The notes: generated by a model not told the origin, from the letters alone. A stretch of 21,989 bases of DNA from CAZJOD01 sp964547525 (GCA_964547525.1 CAZJOD010000049.1:1-21989); one strand, 5' to 3'; counted from the stretch's first letter, positions 1-6,765 are shown. Numbers and translations are program-made.

Positions 1-2
1 AA

Positions 3-95
3 TCAAATATAGCGGCTTGTGCTTTGTATGAATCAGCCGGTGGAGAACCAGCGCATAATGATGATGTTACATATTTCTTTAGCAACTTTGATTAA
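3..95 (+). CDS. GNAT acetyltransferase, C-terminal end only
   Basis: The third frame is open from the window edge to a TAA at 93-95 and gives about 30 residues beginning SNIAACALYESAGG and ending DDVTYFFSNFD. The pattern N-x-A-A-x-x-L-Y-E-x-x-G-G is the usual last helix and turn of GNAT acetyltransferases (motif B, acetyl-CoA side), followed by the final beta strand. It resembles the ends of AAC(3)-I-like proteins, but 30 residues cannot fix the substrate. The gene starts outside the window. Its location beside other acetyltransferases fits a cluster of antibiotic-modifying-type enzymes. A GNAT tail is fairly clear; the subfamily is a guess. Confidence 0.6.
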   Translation, partial: SNIAACALYESAGGEPAHNDDVTYFFSNFD

Positions 96-181
96 AAGAG
101 TTTAATGCCAAATGGGTGCATGATTACATCTCTGTGTCAAATAAAAAACATAGTTTATGCAAGAATTCTTTCATTAACTTA

Positions 182-210
182 TTGACAGAATGGAAAATAT
201 ATGCAAGAAT
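182..210 (+). promoter_or_regulatory. Promoter of RNA leader copy 1
   Basis: A perfect TTGACA (182-187) is followed after 17 bases by AAGAAT (205-210), preceded by TG one base upstream (extended -10). The TTGACA lies 39 bases before the conserved GTGAG of the RNA leader; in the second leader copy the same distance is 41, which supports this assignment. The -10 box itself is weak. Confidence 0.55.
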
Positions 211-218
211 ACTATAAA

Positions 219-327
219 TAGTGAGCGTGCATAAGGGCTTATGGCCTGAGCTGCATGGGGGCATGAAAGCCTTACACGTGGAGATTTTACCTGCGGAGTC
301 ACATAATTGCGATTCTGTGGGTTTTTT
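219..327 (+). promoter_or_regulatory. Structured RNA leader, copy 1 (candidate riboswitch/attenuator)
   Basis: This untranslated stretch matches 6635-6745 closely. Shared blocks, in order, are TAGTGAG, GTGCATAAG, GAGCTGCAT, GGGGC, TACACGT, CTGCGGAGTCAC and GGGTTTTTTG. The spacing from GTGAG to GAGCTGCAT and on to CACG is identical in both copies, and differences fall mostly in loops. Visible pairings are CGTG (226-229) with CACG (275-278), GGGGC with GCCTT around a 6-base loop, and a terminator hairpin at 290-321. The 5' GTGA (221-224) can also pair with TCAC (299-302) inside the terminator's left arm, which would give mutually exclusive folds. It lies 73 bases before the double-GNAT gene. 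I do not recognise an Rfam family; the ligand is unknown. Confidence 0.75.
290..327 (+). terminator. Intrinsic terminator ending leader copy 1
   Basis: Left arm 290-302 pairs with right arm 309-321 (several G-T wobbles, one A-C mismatch), loop 303-308, followed directly by six Ts at 322-327. It lies between the leader and the gene, so read-through would be the control point. Confidence 0.7.
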
Positions 328-399
328 GCATTTAAACGGTAGTCAAAAGTTAGCATGTAACAATATATAAATATGATAAAAAGTATGGAGATGAAGATT

Positions 400-1443
400 A
401 TGAAAACTCTTGAAACAGAGCATTTGATTTTACGACCATTCGAGGAAAATGATTTTGAAGCAGTTCACGCTTATGCAAGTATTGCTGAGAATATTCAGTA
501 TATGGTTTGGGGACCGAATGAGGAATCACACACCAAAGCGTTTGTTTTGCAAGCTATTGCAAAATCAAAAGAAAACCCATGTAATAATTATCAATATGCT
601 GCTGTATTAAAATCAAGCGGAAAGCTTATCGGTGGCTGTAATTTAGCCATGTTAGGCGAGAAAGATGCGGAAATTGGCTGGATTTTACATAGAGATTACT
701 GGAAACAGGGCTTTGGTACCGAAATGGGTAAGTGCATTTTAAAGTTTGGTTTTATTGATTTGGGACTTCACAGAATTATTGCTCACTGTGATACGGAAAA
801 TTATGGCTCGTACCGTGTCATGGAACGGATAGGTATGCGAAGAGAGGGCTGTTTTCTTGAAGGGAGACCTGCCAATAAGTTTTCAGATAAAAAGTATGGC
901 GATGAATATTCCTATGCTATCCTTAGAGATGAATGGGTAACCATGCAGGAAATCTCTTATTACAATTCCCTACCGGTTGTTTTTAATAATTTTATTGATA
1001 TACATGATTTATCTGATGGTGAGATAGAACTTGTCTGTGTTGGCAAAAAGCCTGCTATCCCTGAAAAGAAATGGGTTCCGGCATATAAGTTTGAAATCCG
1101 CCGTAACAATAGCCGTGTCGGTGAGGTCAACTTACGTATCGGCTATACGGATGGCTTATATTATGGCGGACAAATCGGTTACAGTGTTGAACAACAGCAC
1201 CGTGGACATGGATATGCCGAAAAGGCCTGCCGGGTTCTTACGCCGGTTATCCAAGCGCACGGGATGAATAAAGTATTGATCACCAACAACCAAACCAACA
1301 TTGCTTCAAAGCGTACTTGTGAAAAGCTTGGCGCAAAGTTAATCCGTATAGCACGCCTGCCCGAATGGCATGACCTTTACAAAGATGGTCAACGGTTTGT
1401 GAATGTATTTGAGTGGAGATTGGAGGGGGAAGATGATGAGTGA
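400..1443 (+). CDS. Tandem (two-domain) GNAT acetyltransferase
   Basis: The 347-residue protein holds two complete GNAT domains, each expected to transfer an acetyl group from acetyl-CoA to an amine. Residues about 1-180 are RimJ/RimL-like: it opens KTLETEHLILRPFEENDFEA, has the acetyl-CoA loop WKQGFGTEMG, and ends with the ERIGMRREGCFLEG turn. Residues about 190-347 form a second, different GNAT with the loop QHRGHGYAEKA and the late motif NIASKRTCEKLGA. The ATG at 400 is chosen because GGAG lies 9 bases upstream and the RimL-type N-terminus begins there; the upstream ATG at 373 has no ribosome binding site. The gene follows leader copy 1 and overlaps the next gene by 8 bases. Separate substrates for the two domains are possible but not shown; it may be a resistance enzyme or a protein/metabolite acetylase. 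Confidence 0.85.
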   Translation: MKTLETEHLILRPFEENDFEAVHAYASIAENIQYMVWGPNEESHTKAFVLQAIAKSKENPCNNYQYAAVLKSSGKLIGGCNLAMLGEKDAEIGWILHRDYWKQGFGTEMGKCILKFGFIDLGLHRIIAHCDTENYGSYRVMERIGMRREGCFLEGRPANKFSDKKYGDEYSYAILRDEWVTMQEISYYNSLPVVFNNFIDIHDLSDGEIELVCVGKKPAIPEKKWVPAYKFEIRRNNSRVGEVNLRIGYTDGLYYGGQIGYSVEQQHRGHGYAEKACRVLTPVIQAHGMNKVLITNNQTNIASKRTCEKLGAKLIRIARLPEWHDLYKDGQRFVNVFEWRLEGEDDE

Positions 1444-2251
1444 TACAATTAGAATAGTTAAAGAGTTTTATGATAAGAGTGTTATGGTAGAATGGGAACG
1501 TTTGCTACGGCATCAATTCGAATTTGAGCTGACGATCAGATATATCAACCGATATGTAAATCCCGGTGACAAGGTTCTCGATATTGGTGGTGGCCCCGGA
1601 CGATATTCACTTTATCTTGCAGAAAAGGGTTGCGATGTAACTTTGTTTGACCTTTCAAGTGCTAATGTGGAATTTGCACAAGAGCAAGCAATTGCGCAAG
1701 GTGTCAATTTTAGAACTCTTGTGGGTGATGCAAGGGAAGTTGATAATCTCATAAGTGAACAGTATGATCATATTCTTTTGATGGGTCCTATGTATCATCT
1801 TTTAGATGAAGCGGACAGAGTGAAAGTAATAAATGCAAGCCTTAAACGGTTAAAGCAGAACGGAATCATTTTTGTGTCGTTTATATCATCCTACGGCGGC
1901 ATTATTTATTCTATGAAGTACGAGCCGCAACTTATAATAGAAAAAGATGTGGAAGTCCATTACAAGCTGTTCGAAGATGATCTGCCTTTTTCCGGTGACA
2001 GTTTTACTCAAAGCTACTTTTACAGACACAAAGATGTCTTACCTTTCATGGCACGGTTTCCGCTCGAAAAGTTGCATTTCTTTGGACAGGAAAGTATCTT
2101 AGCCCCCTGTGAAGAAAACATTAAGGCGCAGCCTCAAGAGGTTATACAAAAGTGGCTCGACCTTGCCGAGAAGGTCAGTGAACGTGAGGATTTACTGAGC
2201 TATTCAGAGCATTTAATGTATATTGGAAGGAAAAAATATGAAGCCAAATAA
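1436..2251 (+). CDS. Class I SAM-dependent methyltransferase
   Basis: This 271-residue cytosolic protein has the Rossmann-type methyltransferase core. Motif I is VLDIGGGPGRYSLYLAEKG (about residues 46-64), the acidic ribose-binding end of strand 2 is VTLFDLS, motif II is LVGDARE, and YDHILLMGPMYHL is the post-motif strand. It ends HLMYIGRKK. The same ending and the MGxxYHLxDxAxRVK block occur in the methyltransferase at 6766-7533, so the two are paralogues. The start at 1436 fits a strong GGAGGGGG 6 bases upstream and an 8-base overlap with the preceding double GNAT, implying translational coupling. The substrate cannot be read from sequence; a small molecule is more likely than rRNA because no Erm- or KsgA-type motif is present. 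Confidence 0.85.
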   Translation: MSDTIRIVKEFYDKSVMVEWERLLRHQFEFELTIRYINRYVNPGDKVLDIGGGPGRYSLYLAEKGCDVTLFDLSSANVEFAQEQAIAQGVNFRTLVGDAREVDNLISEQYDHILLMGPMYHLLDEADRVKVINASLKRLKQNGIIFVSFISSYGGIIYSMKYEPQLIIEKDVEVHYKLFEDDLPFSGDSFTQSYFYRHKDVLPFMARFPLEKLHFFGQESILAPCEENIKAQPQEVIQKWLDLAEKVSEREDLLSYSEHLMYIGRKKYEAK

Positions 2252-2288
2252 ATTGGAAAACAGAAAAACAAGAACGGAGAATTTTAAA

Positions 2289-3131
2289 ATGAATTTGACC
2301 TTACGATTAGAAACTATAAACGATTATCATGCAGTAGAAGAGCTAACACGAGAAGCGTTTTGGGGATTTACAAGTCCGACGTGTGATGAACATTATTTGA
2401 TACACCTTTTACGAAATGTCCCGGCATTTGTCCCGGAACTGGATTACGTTGCAGAGGTTAACGGAAAACTTGTGGGAAATGTCATTTATTCCAAAGCCAA
2501 GATTGTCGACAGTAGAGGTGCTGAATGTGAGGTGTTGACATTCGGTCCTTTAAGCGTCTTGCCGGAATACTGGAATTGCGGTATCGGCTCAGCATTGATG
2601 CGGCATACAATTGTGGAGGCCAAGCGATTAGGATATCGTGCGATTGTCTTTTACGGGCATCCGGATTATTACCCGCGATTTGGATTTCGAAGTGCTGAAG
2701 CATTTAACATCACGACACCGGGTGGAAAAAACTTTGACGCACTAATGGCCCTACCGTTATACGAAGGTGCTTTAGACGGCATTAAAGGCGTATTTCATGA
2801 AGATCCGGTTTTTAATATATCTGCAGAGGAAGCCAAAGCATATAATCGCAACTTCCATCATAAGGAACCGGCGTTTATGCTTCCGATTGATATACTGCTT
2901 GACAAGCTGGAACCATCCTCACGCAAGGCATTTAATGACCGTAATATAAAAACGCTAGCCTGGCTCAATCGTTTCAGCGGACGGGAAATGCTAAAATGGG
3001 ATGGTATTGACGAACATGCTTTAAATATCATTAACTGCACACTGAAAGAACATGGTTATGCGGAAAAGCTGCTACCTACGTCCGAAATTCTAAAACGTTC
3101 AGAATTGGGCATTAAAATATTTGAGGAATGA
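2289..3131 (+). CDS. YhbS-like GNAT N-acetyltransferase
   Basis: A 280-residue protein whose first 170 residues match the YhbS (COG3153) type of predicted N-acetyltransferase: LTREAFWGF near the start, LTFGPLSVLPEYWNCGIGSA containing the acetyl-CoA loop (C-G-I-G-S in place of the usual R/Q-x-x-G-x-G), then FYGHPDYYPRFGFRSAE. The roughly 110-residue C-terminal extension is helical looking and often present in clostridial members. ATG 2289 has GGAG 9 bases upstream and begins the conserved part; ATG 2238 and TTG 2223 are in-frame alternatives that would add a charged, unconserved leader and overlap the methyltransferase end. It is probably the third gene of the operon started by leader copy 1. 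Substrate unknown. Confidence 0.8.
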   Translation: MNLTLRLETINDYHAVEELTREAFWGFTSPTCDEHYLIHLLRNVPAFVPELDYVAEVNGKLVGNVIYSKAKIVDSRGAECEVLTFGPLSVLPEYWNCGIGSALMRHTIVEAKRLGYRAIVFYGHPDYYPRFGFRSAEAFNITTPGGKNFDALMALPLYEGALDGIKGVFHEDPVFNISAEEAKAYNRNFHHKEPAFMLPIDILLDKLEPSSRKAFNDRNIKTLAWLNRFSGREMLKWDGIDEHALNIINCTLKEHGYAEKLLPTSEILKRSELGIKIFEE

Positions 3132-3266
3132 AAACCAAACTGCCCCATTGGATTCGTCAGTTTATGGTATATTAAAAAATGAATTTACCGGTACATATTC
3201 AGAAAAATTGGATTCTAAGCAGCCCACGGTGTAAAGCACTTTGTTTGTAGGGAGGATATATTGTTT

Positions 3267-3737
3267 ATGGGTATTATAAACGCAGACAAATCAAATCTAA
3301 AAGAATGGGTTGAATTATCGCTAAAATTGTTTCCGGGTCACACTTTCAATGAGATGTTCAAGGCGTATGATGATTTTTTGACAAACAAAAAGGAAGTTGG
3401 ATTTTTATATCAACGGAATAGTAAGATTGTGGGTTTTATGAATGTATCAATTCGAAATGATTATGTAAACGGAACAGACACTTCGCCTGTTGTGTTTGTT
3501 GAAGCAATTTATGTTTTACCGGAATATCGTGGGCAAGGCATTGCAAGAGAGCTCGTTACATGTGCGGAAAAGTTTGCGAAGGAAAAAGGAATAAAGCAGC
3601 TTGCGTCAGACTGTTTGCTTGATAATACGGCAAGCGAGCTGTTCCACAAGAGCTGCGGCTTTGAGGAAGCGGAGCGGGTTATTTGTTTTGTTAAGAACAT
3701 CACGACACCCGATGGTACGGATTCAATAAAGAAATGA
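3267..3737 (+). CDS. AAC(6')-I-like aminoglycoside acetyltransferase
   Basis: A 156-residue single-domain GNAT. The sequence YVNGTDTSPVVFVEAIYVLP followed by EYRGQGIARELV closely follows the signature of AAC(6')-I enzymes of the Acinetobacter Ig/Ih type (YVNG-T-TSPV-FLEGI-VLP-R-SGIA). The downstream LASDCLLDNTASELFHKSCG and the VICFVKNI ending correspond to ASDAALDN-S-A-H--LGF and V-YF-K-I. These enzymes acetylate the 6'-amino group of aminoglycosides. GGGAGG at 3250-3255 serves either ATG 3267 (11 bases) or TTG 3261 (5 bases); ATG fits the family start. It is 129 bases after the previous GNAT with no clear terminator between, so cotranscription is possible. Family homology is strong, but drug activity in this host is inferred only. 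Confidence 0.8.
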   Translation: MGIINADKSNLKEWVELSLKLFPGHTFNEMFKAYDDFLTNKKEVGFLYQRNSKIVGFMNVSIRNDYVNGTDTSPVVFVEAIYVLPEYRGQGIARELVTCAEKFAKEKGIKQLASDCLLDNTASELFHKSCGFEEAERVICFVKNITTPDGTDSIKK

Positions 3738-3796
3738 GATGGTTAATAGCAGGCATTTTGTATATAAATATAATCAAACTGAAAGAAGGTGATGTG

Positions 3797-4351
3797 ATGA
3801 TATATTATACTGCTGATTCACATTTTGGACATTTTAATATAATCCACCTTTGCAATCGTCCTTTTAAGGATATAACAGAGATGGATGAAGCTTTAATTGA
3901 TAATTGGAACAGTATTGTTTCTGCAGATGATATTGTTTATATACTCGGTGATTTTGTATTCCGCAGTGCGAAACATGCAAATTATTATATAGAAAGATTA
4001 AATGGAACAAAGCATTTAATATTAGGTAACCATGATAATCGTTGGATAAAAAACTGTGATCTCCAAAAACATTTTGTTTCTGTTTCATACTATTTGGAAA
4101 TAAAGGATGGTGAAAAACGAATTACACTAAGCCATTACCCTATGCTTTCCTGGAACGGTTCAGCTCGGGGTGCGCTGCATGTGCATGGTCATATACATAA
4201 TAATAGAGAAGGCTTAGTATTCGAAACACTAAAGAAAATGGATAATGCATTGAATGCAGGAGTAGATATAAACGGATATAAACCGGTTACATTAGATGAA
4301 CTTATTTTAAATAATAGAATGTTTAAAAGCCATTACTTAACCATTGATTAA
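3797..4351 (+). CDS. Calcineurin-like metallophosphoesterase
   Basis: A 184-residue metallophosphoesterase of the small COG4186 type. All dinuclear metal motifs are visible in order: TADSHFGHFNI (residues about 5-15), ILGDFVF, LILGNHDNRW, LSHYPML and VHGHIHNN. The starting ATG at 3797 has AAGG 7 bases upstream, and TADSHFGH close to the N-terminus is typical. The extra reading frame upstream (from 3734) adds a hydrophobic stretch unlike the family and overlaps the previous gene's stop, so it was rejected. It may be cotranscribed with the AAC(6')-like gene. Substrate is unknown; these enzymes hydrolyse phosphodiesters or phosphomonoesters in vitro. Confidence 0.85.
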   Translation: MIYYTADSHFGHFNIIHLCNRPFKDITEMDEALIDNWNSIVSADDIVYILGDFVFRSAKHANYYIERLNGTKHLILGNHDNRWIKNCDLQKHFVSVSYYLEIKDGEKRITLSHYPMLSWNGSARGALHVHGHIHNNREGLVFETLKKMDNALNAGVDINGYKPVTLDELILNNRMFKSHYLTID

Positions 4352-4516
4352 TTTTTTTACAGCGAATTGATAAGATTAACTGATTGGTAGTAGAACTTTA
4401 CAAATAAAAATTACCCTGTGGAAACCGTAGCGGAATAACTGCCTGTAACAATTATACCAGATTGCCGTCGACCTCAAGTATTTCAATAGGGGTATCATTA
4501 TAACGGAATTTAAAAT

Positions 4517-4553
4517 ACGGTTGTTACGGTTAGGCTCTAACCGTAACAACCGT
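4517..4553. terminator. Long perfect hairpin between convergent genes
   Basis: A 16-base perfect inverted repeat (4517-4532 and 4538-4553) around the 5-base loop GGCTC sits between the phosphoesterase (plus) and the bactofilin-like gene (minus). Read on plus it is followed by TTAATGTTTTTG; read on minus by ATTTTAAATT. It probably terminates transcription from both sides. Confidence 0.75.
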
Positions 4554-4566
4554 TTAATGTTTTTGT

Positions 4567-4977
4567 CTATTTTTCAATTTGGATACCGCCGAGGGCGGCT
4601 ACTTTGCCTTTAACAGATTTACAACGAATCCACCCGCCGGAAGCCACATTCCCTTTTATATTACCGCATGTTACATTGGAACCGGCGCTTACGTTATGTT
4701 CGACATCGCCGCAGGTCAGGTTGCCGTAACATTCAACGTTTAAGGCCTTACCGTCATAGTTAACTTCCAAGTTTTTAACTTCGGGATCACCTTTCTTTAA
4801 AATTTTTCTTCCTATATAAGCAACTATCCGCAATTTTCCATCATCCTTCCAAGGCAGTTCGTCACTTGAATGACCACTACTATTAATTACCGATTTAATC
4901 ATCTTTTCCGCTTCATCACCATTAATTTTATTGTCTTTATACAGGTCCAATATTCTAACTAAATTGGTATCAGCCAT
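4567..4977 (-). CDS. Bactofilin-like repetitive beta-helix protein
   Basis: A 136-residue protein of two parts. Residues 1-40 (MADTNLVRILDLYKDNKING, then DEAEKMI) form a short helical domain like those at the start of YvlB/LiaX-type proteins. From about residue 70 come repeats of the form GNLTCGDVEHNVSAGSNVTC and GNIKGNVASGGWIRC, the glycine/asparagine/valine rungs of a polymer-forming right-handed beta-helix. The ATG at 4977 has AAGGAG about 10 bases upstream. A longer frame reaches back to a TTG at 5118, but a good promoter at 5109-5137 overlaps that start, so the longer form would not be transcribed in full. It may scaffold envelope-associated complexes; this is inference. It follows the XRE-TPR gene on the same strand. 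Confidence 0.7.
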   Translation of the reverse strand: MADTNLVRILDLYKDNKINGDEAEKMIKSVINSSGHSSDELPWKDDGKLRIVAYIGRKILKKGDPEVKNLEVNYDGKALNVECYGNLTCGDVEHNVSAGSNVTCGNIKGNVASGGWIRCKSVKGKVAALGGIQIEK

Positions 4978-5108
4978 GTTATTAAACTCCTTTTTTACAT
5001 AGTTCACGGGTGGTTTTTCGGATATAATCTCATCTATATCACAGGTATCATCCGCTGAAATTTCACTGTAGCAATAGTAAAATTCCAAAAATTTATTATT
5101 GCTCTTTA

Positions 5109-5137
5109 ATAATATCAATAATTTTCCATGAAGTCAA
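5109..5137 (-). promoter_or_regulatory. Promoter of the bactofilin-like gene
   Basis: On the minus strand TTGACT (5132-5137) and TATTAT (5109-5114) are separated by exactly 17 bases. Transcription would begin near 5102, leaving a leader of about 125 bases before ATG 4977. It gives this gene a promoter independent of the upstream regulator gene. Confidence 0.65.
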
Positions 5138-5177
5138 TATTATACGATGAAAAGGTGATAACTGTCCCCGAATCCTT

Positions 5178-6269
5178 TCATTTCGAATACTGATTCAATT
5201 TTTCTACTATAGCCTTAAACTGATATGTGTTGCGTATGGGATCGTATAACTCATTTTGTAAACTACAAAGTTCCTTTGCCGACTTTGTGCCCATATAACC
5301 CTTTGTACTGTTATCTCTGCGATATACAAGCCTGTTTACAAGAAGGGATGTATGTGTTATCTCCTCTGGTAAGCTGTCAAAAGCTATACAATGATTTGCC
5401 GCTTTTTCAAGGGCTTGGAGGGCATTATCGTATTCAAATTTTTCAATATGGCATCCTGCGATCCAGATATAAAGATCAGCTAAATCACAGTTGTAAAAAT
5501 GATAATCCTCATTGTCGTATATTAGCTCATAAATAGCAATTGCTTTTTTAAACAGCTTAATTTTTTCATCAGGTATAGTCTGTTCAAATGCGGTATTTCT
5601 GATTTTCAATCGTAAGGCCCAGCCAAGATACTGAATGTTTTCTTGTCTTTGTAATATTTGCTCTAGGCTCCCATTGTCATATAACATCTCGAGCTTTTCC
5701 GGTTTAGTTTGATTATCACCAGGTAAGCGGTTTATTATATTTTTCGCCTTTTCAAAATCCCTGAGCATTCCGTACAACATTGCCAGTATATCAATTGCTT
5801 CGTACCGTATCTCATCATCTGTACAGTCATCAAGGACCCTTAAACATATAGCCTCTACTTCGCTTGAGGTTTCATTGATATCATTGGAATTATCCGGGGG
5901 TGTAAAAGGCTTTTCGGCTAATGTCCAGGCGTATTTTATTATAATTCTGAAATCTCCCGGATATTCTGATGCCGCTTTTTTCATCAACTCATACCTTGCT
6001 CTCCGGTCACCCAGGTTGTTAAGACGATGATGTTCTTTCAAATAATCTTGTATTTTTTCTTCATTTTTATGGCTCTCAATTCCCAGAAGCAGGTCTGATG
6101 ACACTCCGAAAAAGTTTGCAATCTTAGGTATGATGGTAATATCGGGATATGCCATATCGGTCTCCCATCTTGATACGGCTTGTGGGGATACGTTTAAATA
6201 CTCAGCAAGACGTTCCTGGGTCAAATCCTTTTCCCTTCGCAGCTTTTTTATTGTTTTACCGATTTTCAT
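5178..6269 (-). CDS. XRE-family regulator with TPR-like C-terminal domain
   Basis: A 363-residue cytosolic transcription factor. Residues 1-65 are a Cro/C1-type helix-turn-helix: IGKTIKKLRREKDLTQERLA, then EYLNVSPQAVSRWETDMAYP as turn and recognition helix, ending FGVSSDLLLGI. Residues about 80-360 are helical repeats (for example EKAKNIINRLPGD, DNALQALEKAANHC) in the style of TPR regulators. ATG 6269 is preceded by AGGAG with 9 bases spacing; the TTG at 6278 lies just inside that spacing and was rejected. The architecture recalls RRNPP peptide-sensing regulators, but no obvious signal-peptide gene adjoins it, so the ligand is unknown. Its position between the two RNA-led enzyme sets makes local control plausible. 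A 14-base palindrome 25 bases upstream could be its operator. Confidence 0.8.
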   Translation of the reverse strand: MKIGKTIKKLRREKDLTQERLAEYLNVSPQAVSRWETDMAYPDITIIPKIANFFGVSSDLLLGIESHKNEEKIQDYLKEHHRLNNLGDRRARYELMKKAASEYPGDFRIIIKYAWTLAEKPFTPPDNSNDINETSSEVEAICLRVLDDCTDDEIRYEAIDILAMLYGMLRDFEKAKNIINRLPGDNQTKPEKLEMLYDNGSLEQILQRQENIQYLGWALRLKIRNTAFEQTIPDEKIKLFKKAIAIYELIYDNEDYHFYNCDLADLYIWIAGCHIEKFEYDNALQALEKAANHCIAFDSLPEEITHTSLLVNRLVYRRDNSTKGYMGTKSAKELCSLQNELYDPIRNTYQFKAIVEKLNQYSK

Positions 6270-6294
6270 ATTATTCAACTCCTATTAGAAAAGT

Positions 6295-6308
6295 AAAGAG
6301 CGCTCTTT
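6295..6308. promoter_or_regulatory. Perfect palindrome upstream of XRE-TPR gene
   Basis: AAAGAGCGCTCTTT is a perfect 14-base dyad just upstream of the ribosome binding site of the XRE regulator (minus strand). It is a candidate autoregulatory operator. The promoter itself is not clear: AT-rich -10-like sequences lie at 6317-6330, but no well-spaced -35 was found. Confidence 0.4.
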
Positions 6309-6570
6309 CTGGTTACAGTATAATATACTATTCTTGGAAAGACCATATATTGTTAATTGAGATAAAATCAATCAATGATTGTTTTTCTAATAGATAAAAA
6401 ATGTAATCTTAAAAAAACCTTAGTTTTCTGTTTCAATTTATGTAAAAACAAAGGATAGAGAAATTTGCAATATAAACAACTTATTGATATCTCTGATATT
6501 AAAAGATAGTAAAGTATAAAAGTAATTAAAAGTAAAATTTGAATAGCGTTTAAAAAATATTTAAAAATAC
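6309..6570. other. AT-rich intergenic region
   Basis: Divergent spacer between the XRE regulator (minus) and the second RNA leader (plus). It is strongly AT-rich, with no open frame of note. The regulatory sites at either end are listed separately; nothing else is recognised. Confidence 0.6.
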
Positions 6571-6586
6571 TGCAAGAAAACTTGCA
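6571..6586. promoter_or_regulatory. Inverted repeat upstream of leader copy 2
   Basis: TGCAAG-AAAA-CTTGCA is a perfect 6-base inverted repeat that ends 9 bases before the -35 box of the second leader. Its location suits a DNA-binding regulator. Copy 1 has only scattered TGCAAG half sites (158-163, 202-207), so this site is not fully shared. Confidence 0.45.
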
Positions 6587-6595
6587 AGTTTATGC

Positions 6596-6625
6596 TTGAC
6601 AATTCCAAGTCATATATGTAATAAT
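6596..6625 (+). promoter_or_regulatory. Promoter of RNA leader copy 2
   Basis: TTGACA (6596-6601) is followed after 17-18 bases by TAATAA/AATAAT (6619-6625), with TG at 6617-6618. Predicted transcription starts near 6631, a few bases before the conserved TAGTGAG. Confidence 0.7.
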
Positions 6626-6634
6626 GTTCCAAAA

Positions 6635-6745
6635 TAGTGAGTGTGCATAAGAGCCGGACACTTGAGCTGCATAGGGGCGGAGGAGCCCTACACGTAGGAA
6701 GATACCCTGCGGAGTCACTTAACAGGTGATTTCTGCGGGTTTTTT
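6635..6745 (+). promoter_or_regulatory. Structured RNA leader, copy 2 (candidate riboswitch/attenuator)
   Basis: This is the second copy of the leader at 219-327, with the same order of conserved blocks and the same internal spacing up to the CACG block. Changes relative to copy 1 keep pairing: TGTG with CACG replaces CGTG with CACG, and GGGGC with GCCCT replaces GGGGC with GCCTT. The hairpin loop changes fully (ATGAAA to GGAGGA). GTGA at 6637-6640 can pair with TCAC at 6715-6718 in the terminator arm. The U-tract ends 8 bases before the GGAGG of the methyltransferase, so the terminator directly gates that gene. No conserved leader peptide is shared by the two copies, arguing for an RNA aptamer rather than ribosome-stalling attenuation. 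Confidence 0.75.
6706..6745 (+). terminator. Intrinsic terminator ending leader copy 2
   Basis: Left arm 6706-6719 pairs with right arm 6725-6739 with one bulged base and some wobbles, loop TAACA, followed by six Ts at 6740-6745. This hairpin is longer and better paired than that of copy 1. Confidence 0.75.
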
Positions 6746-6765
6746 GTATTTTGGAGGATGAGGAT

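Noticed and set aside
241..266. Tiny open frames in leader copy 1 (ATG-GCC-TGA and ATG-GGG-GCA-TGA) as an attenuating leader peptide
   Set aside because: Neither is kept in copy 2 and neither has a binding site, so structure rather than translation is conserved.
174..356. Minus-strand 60-codon frame over leader copy 1
   Set aside because: It runs antisense across the conserved RNA and its terminator, has no ribosome binding site and no protein-like composition.
2223..2288. N-terminal extension of the YhbS-like GNAT
   Set aside because: Residues are charged and unlike the family; a binding site at good distance precedes ATG 2289. The ATG at 2238 remains a weaker alternative.
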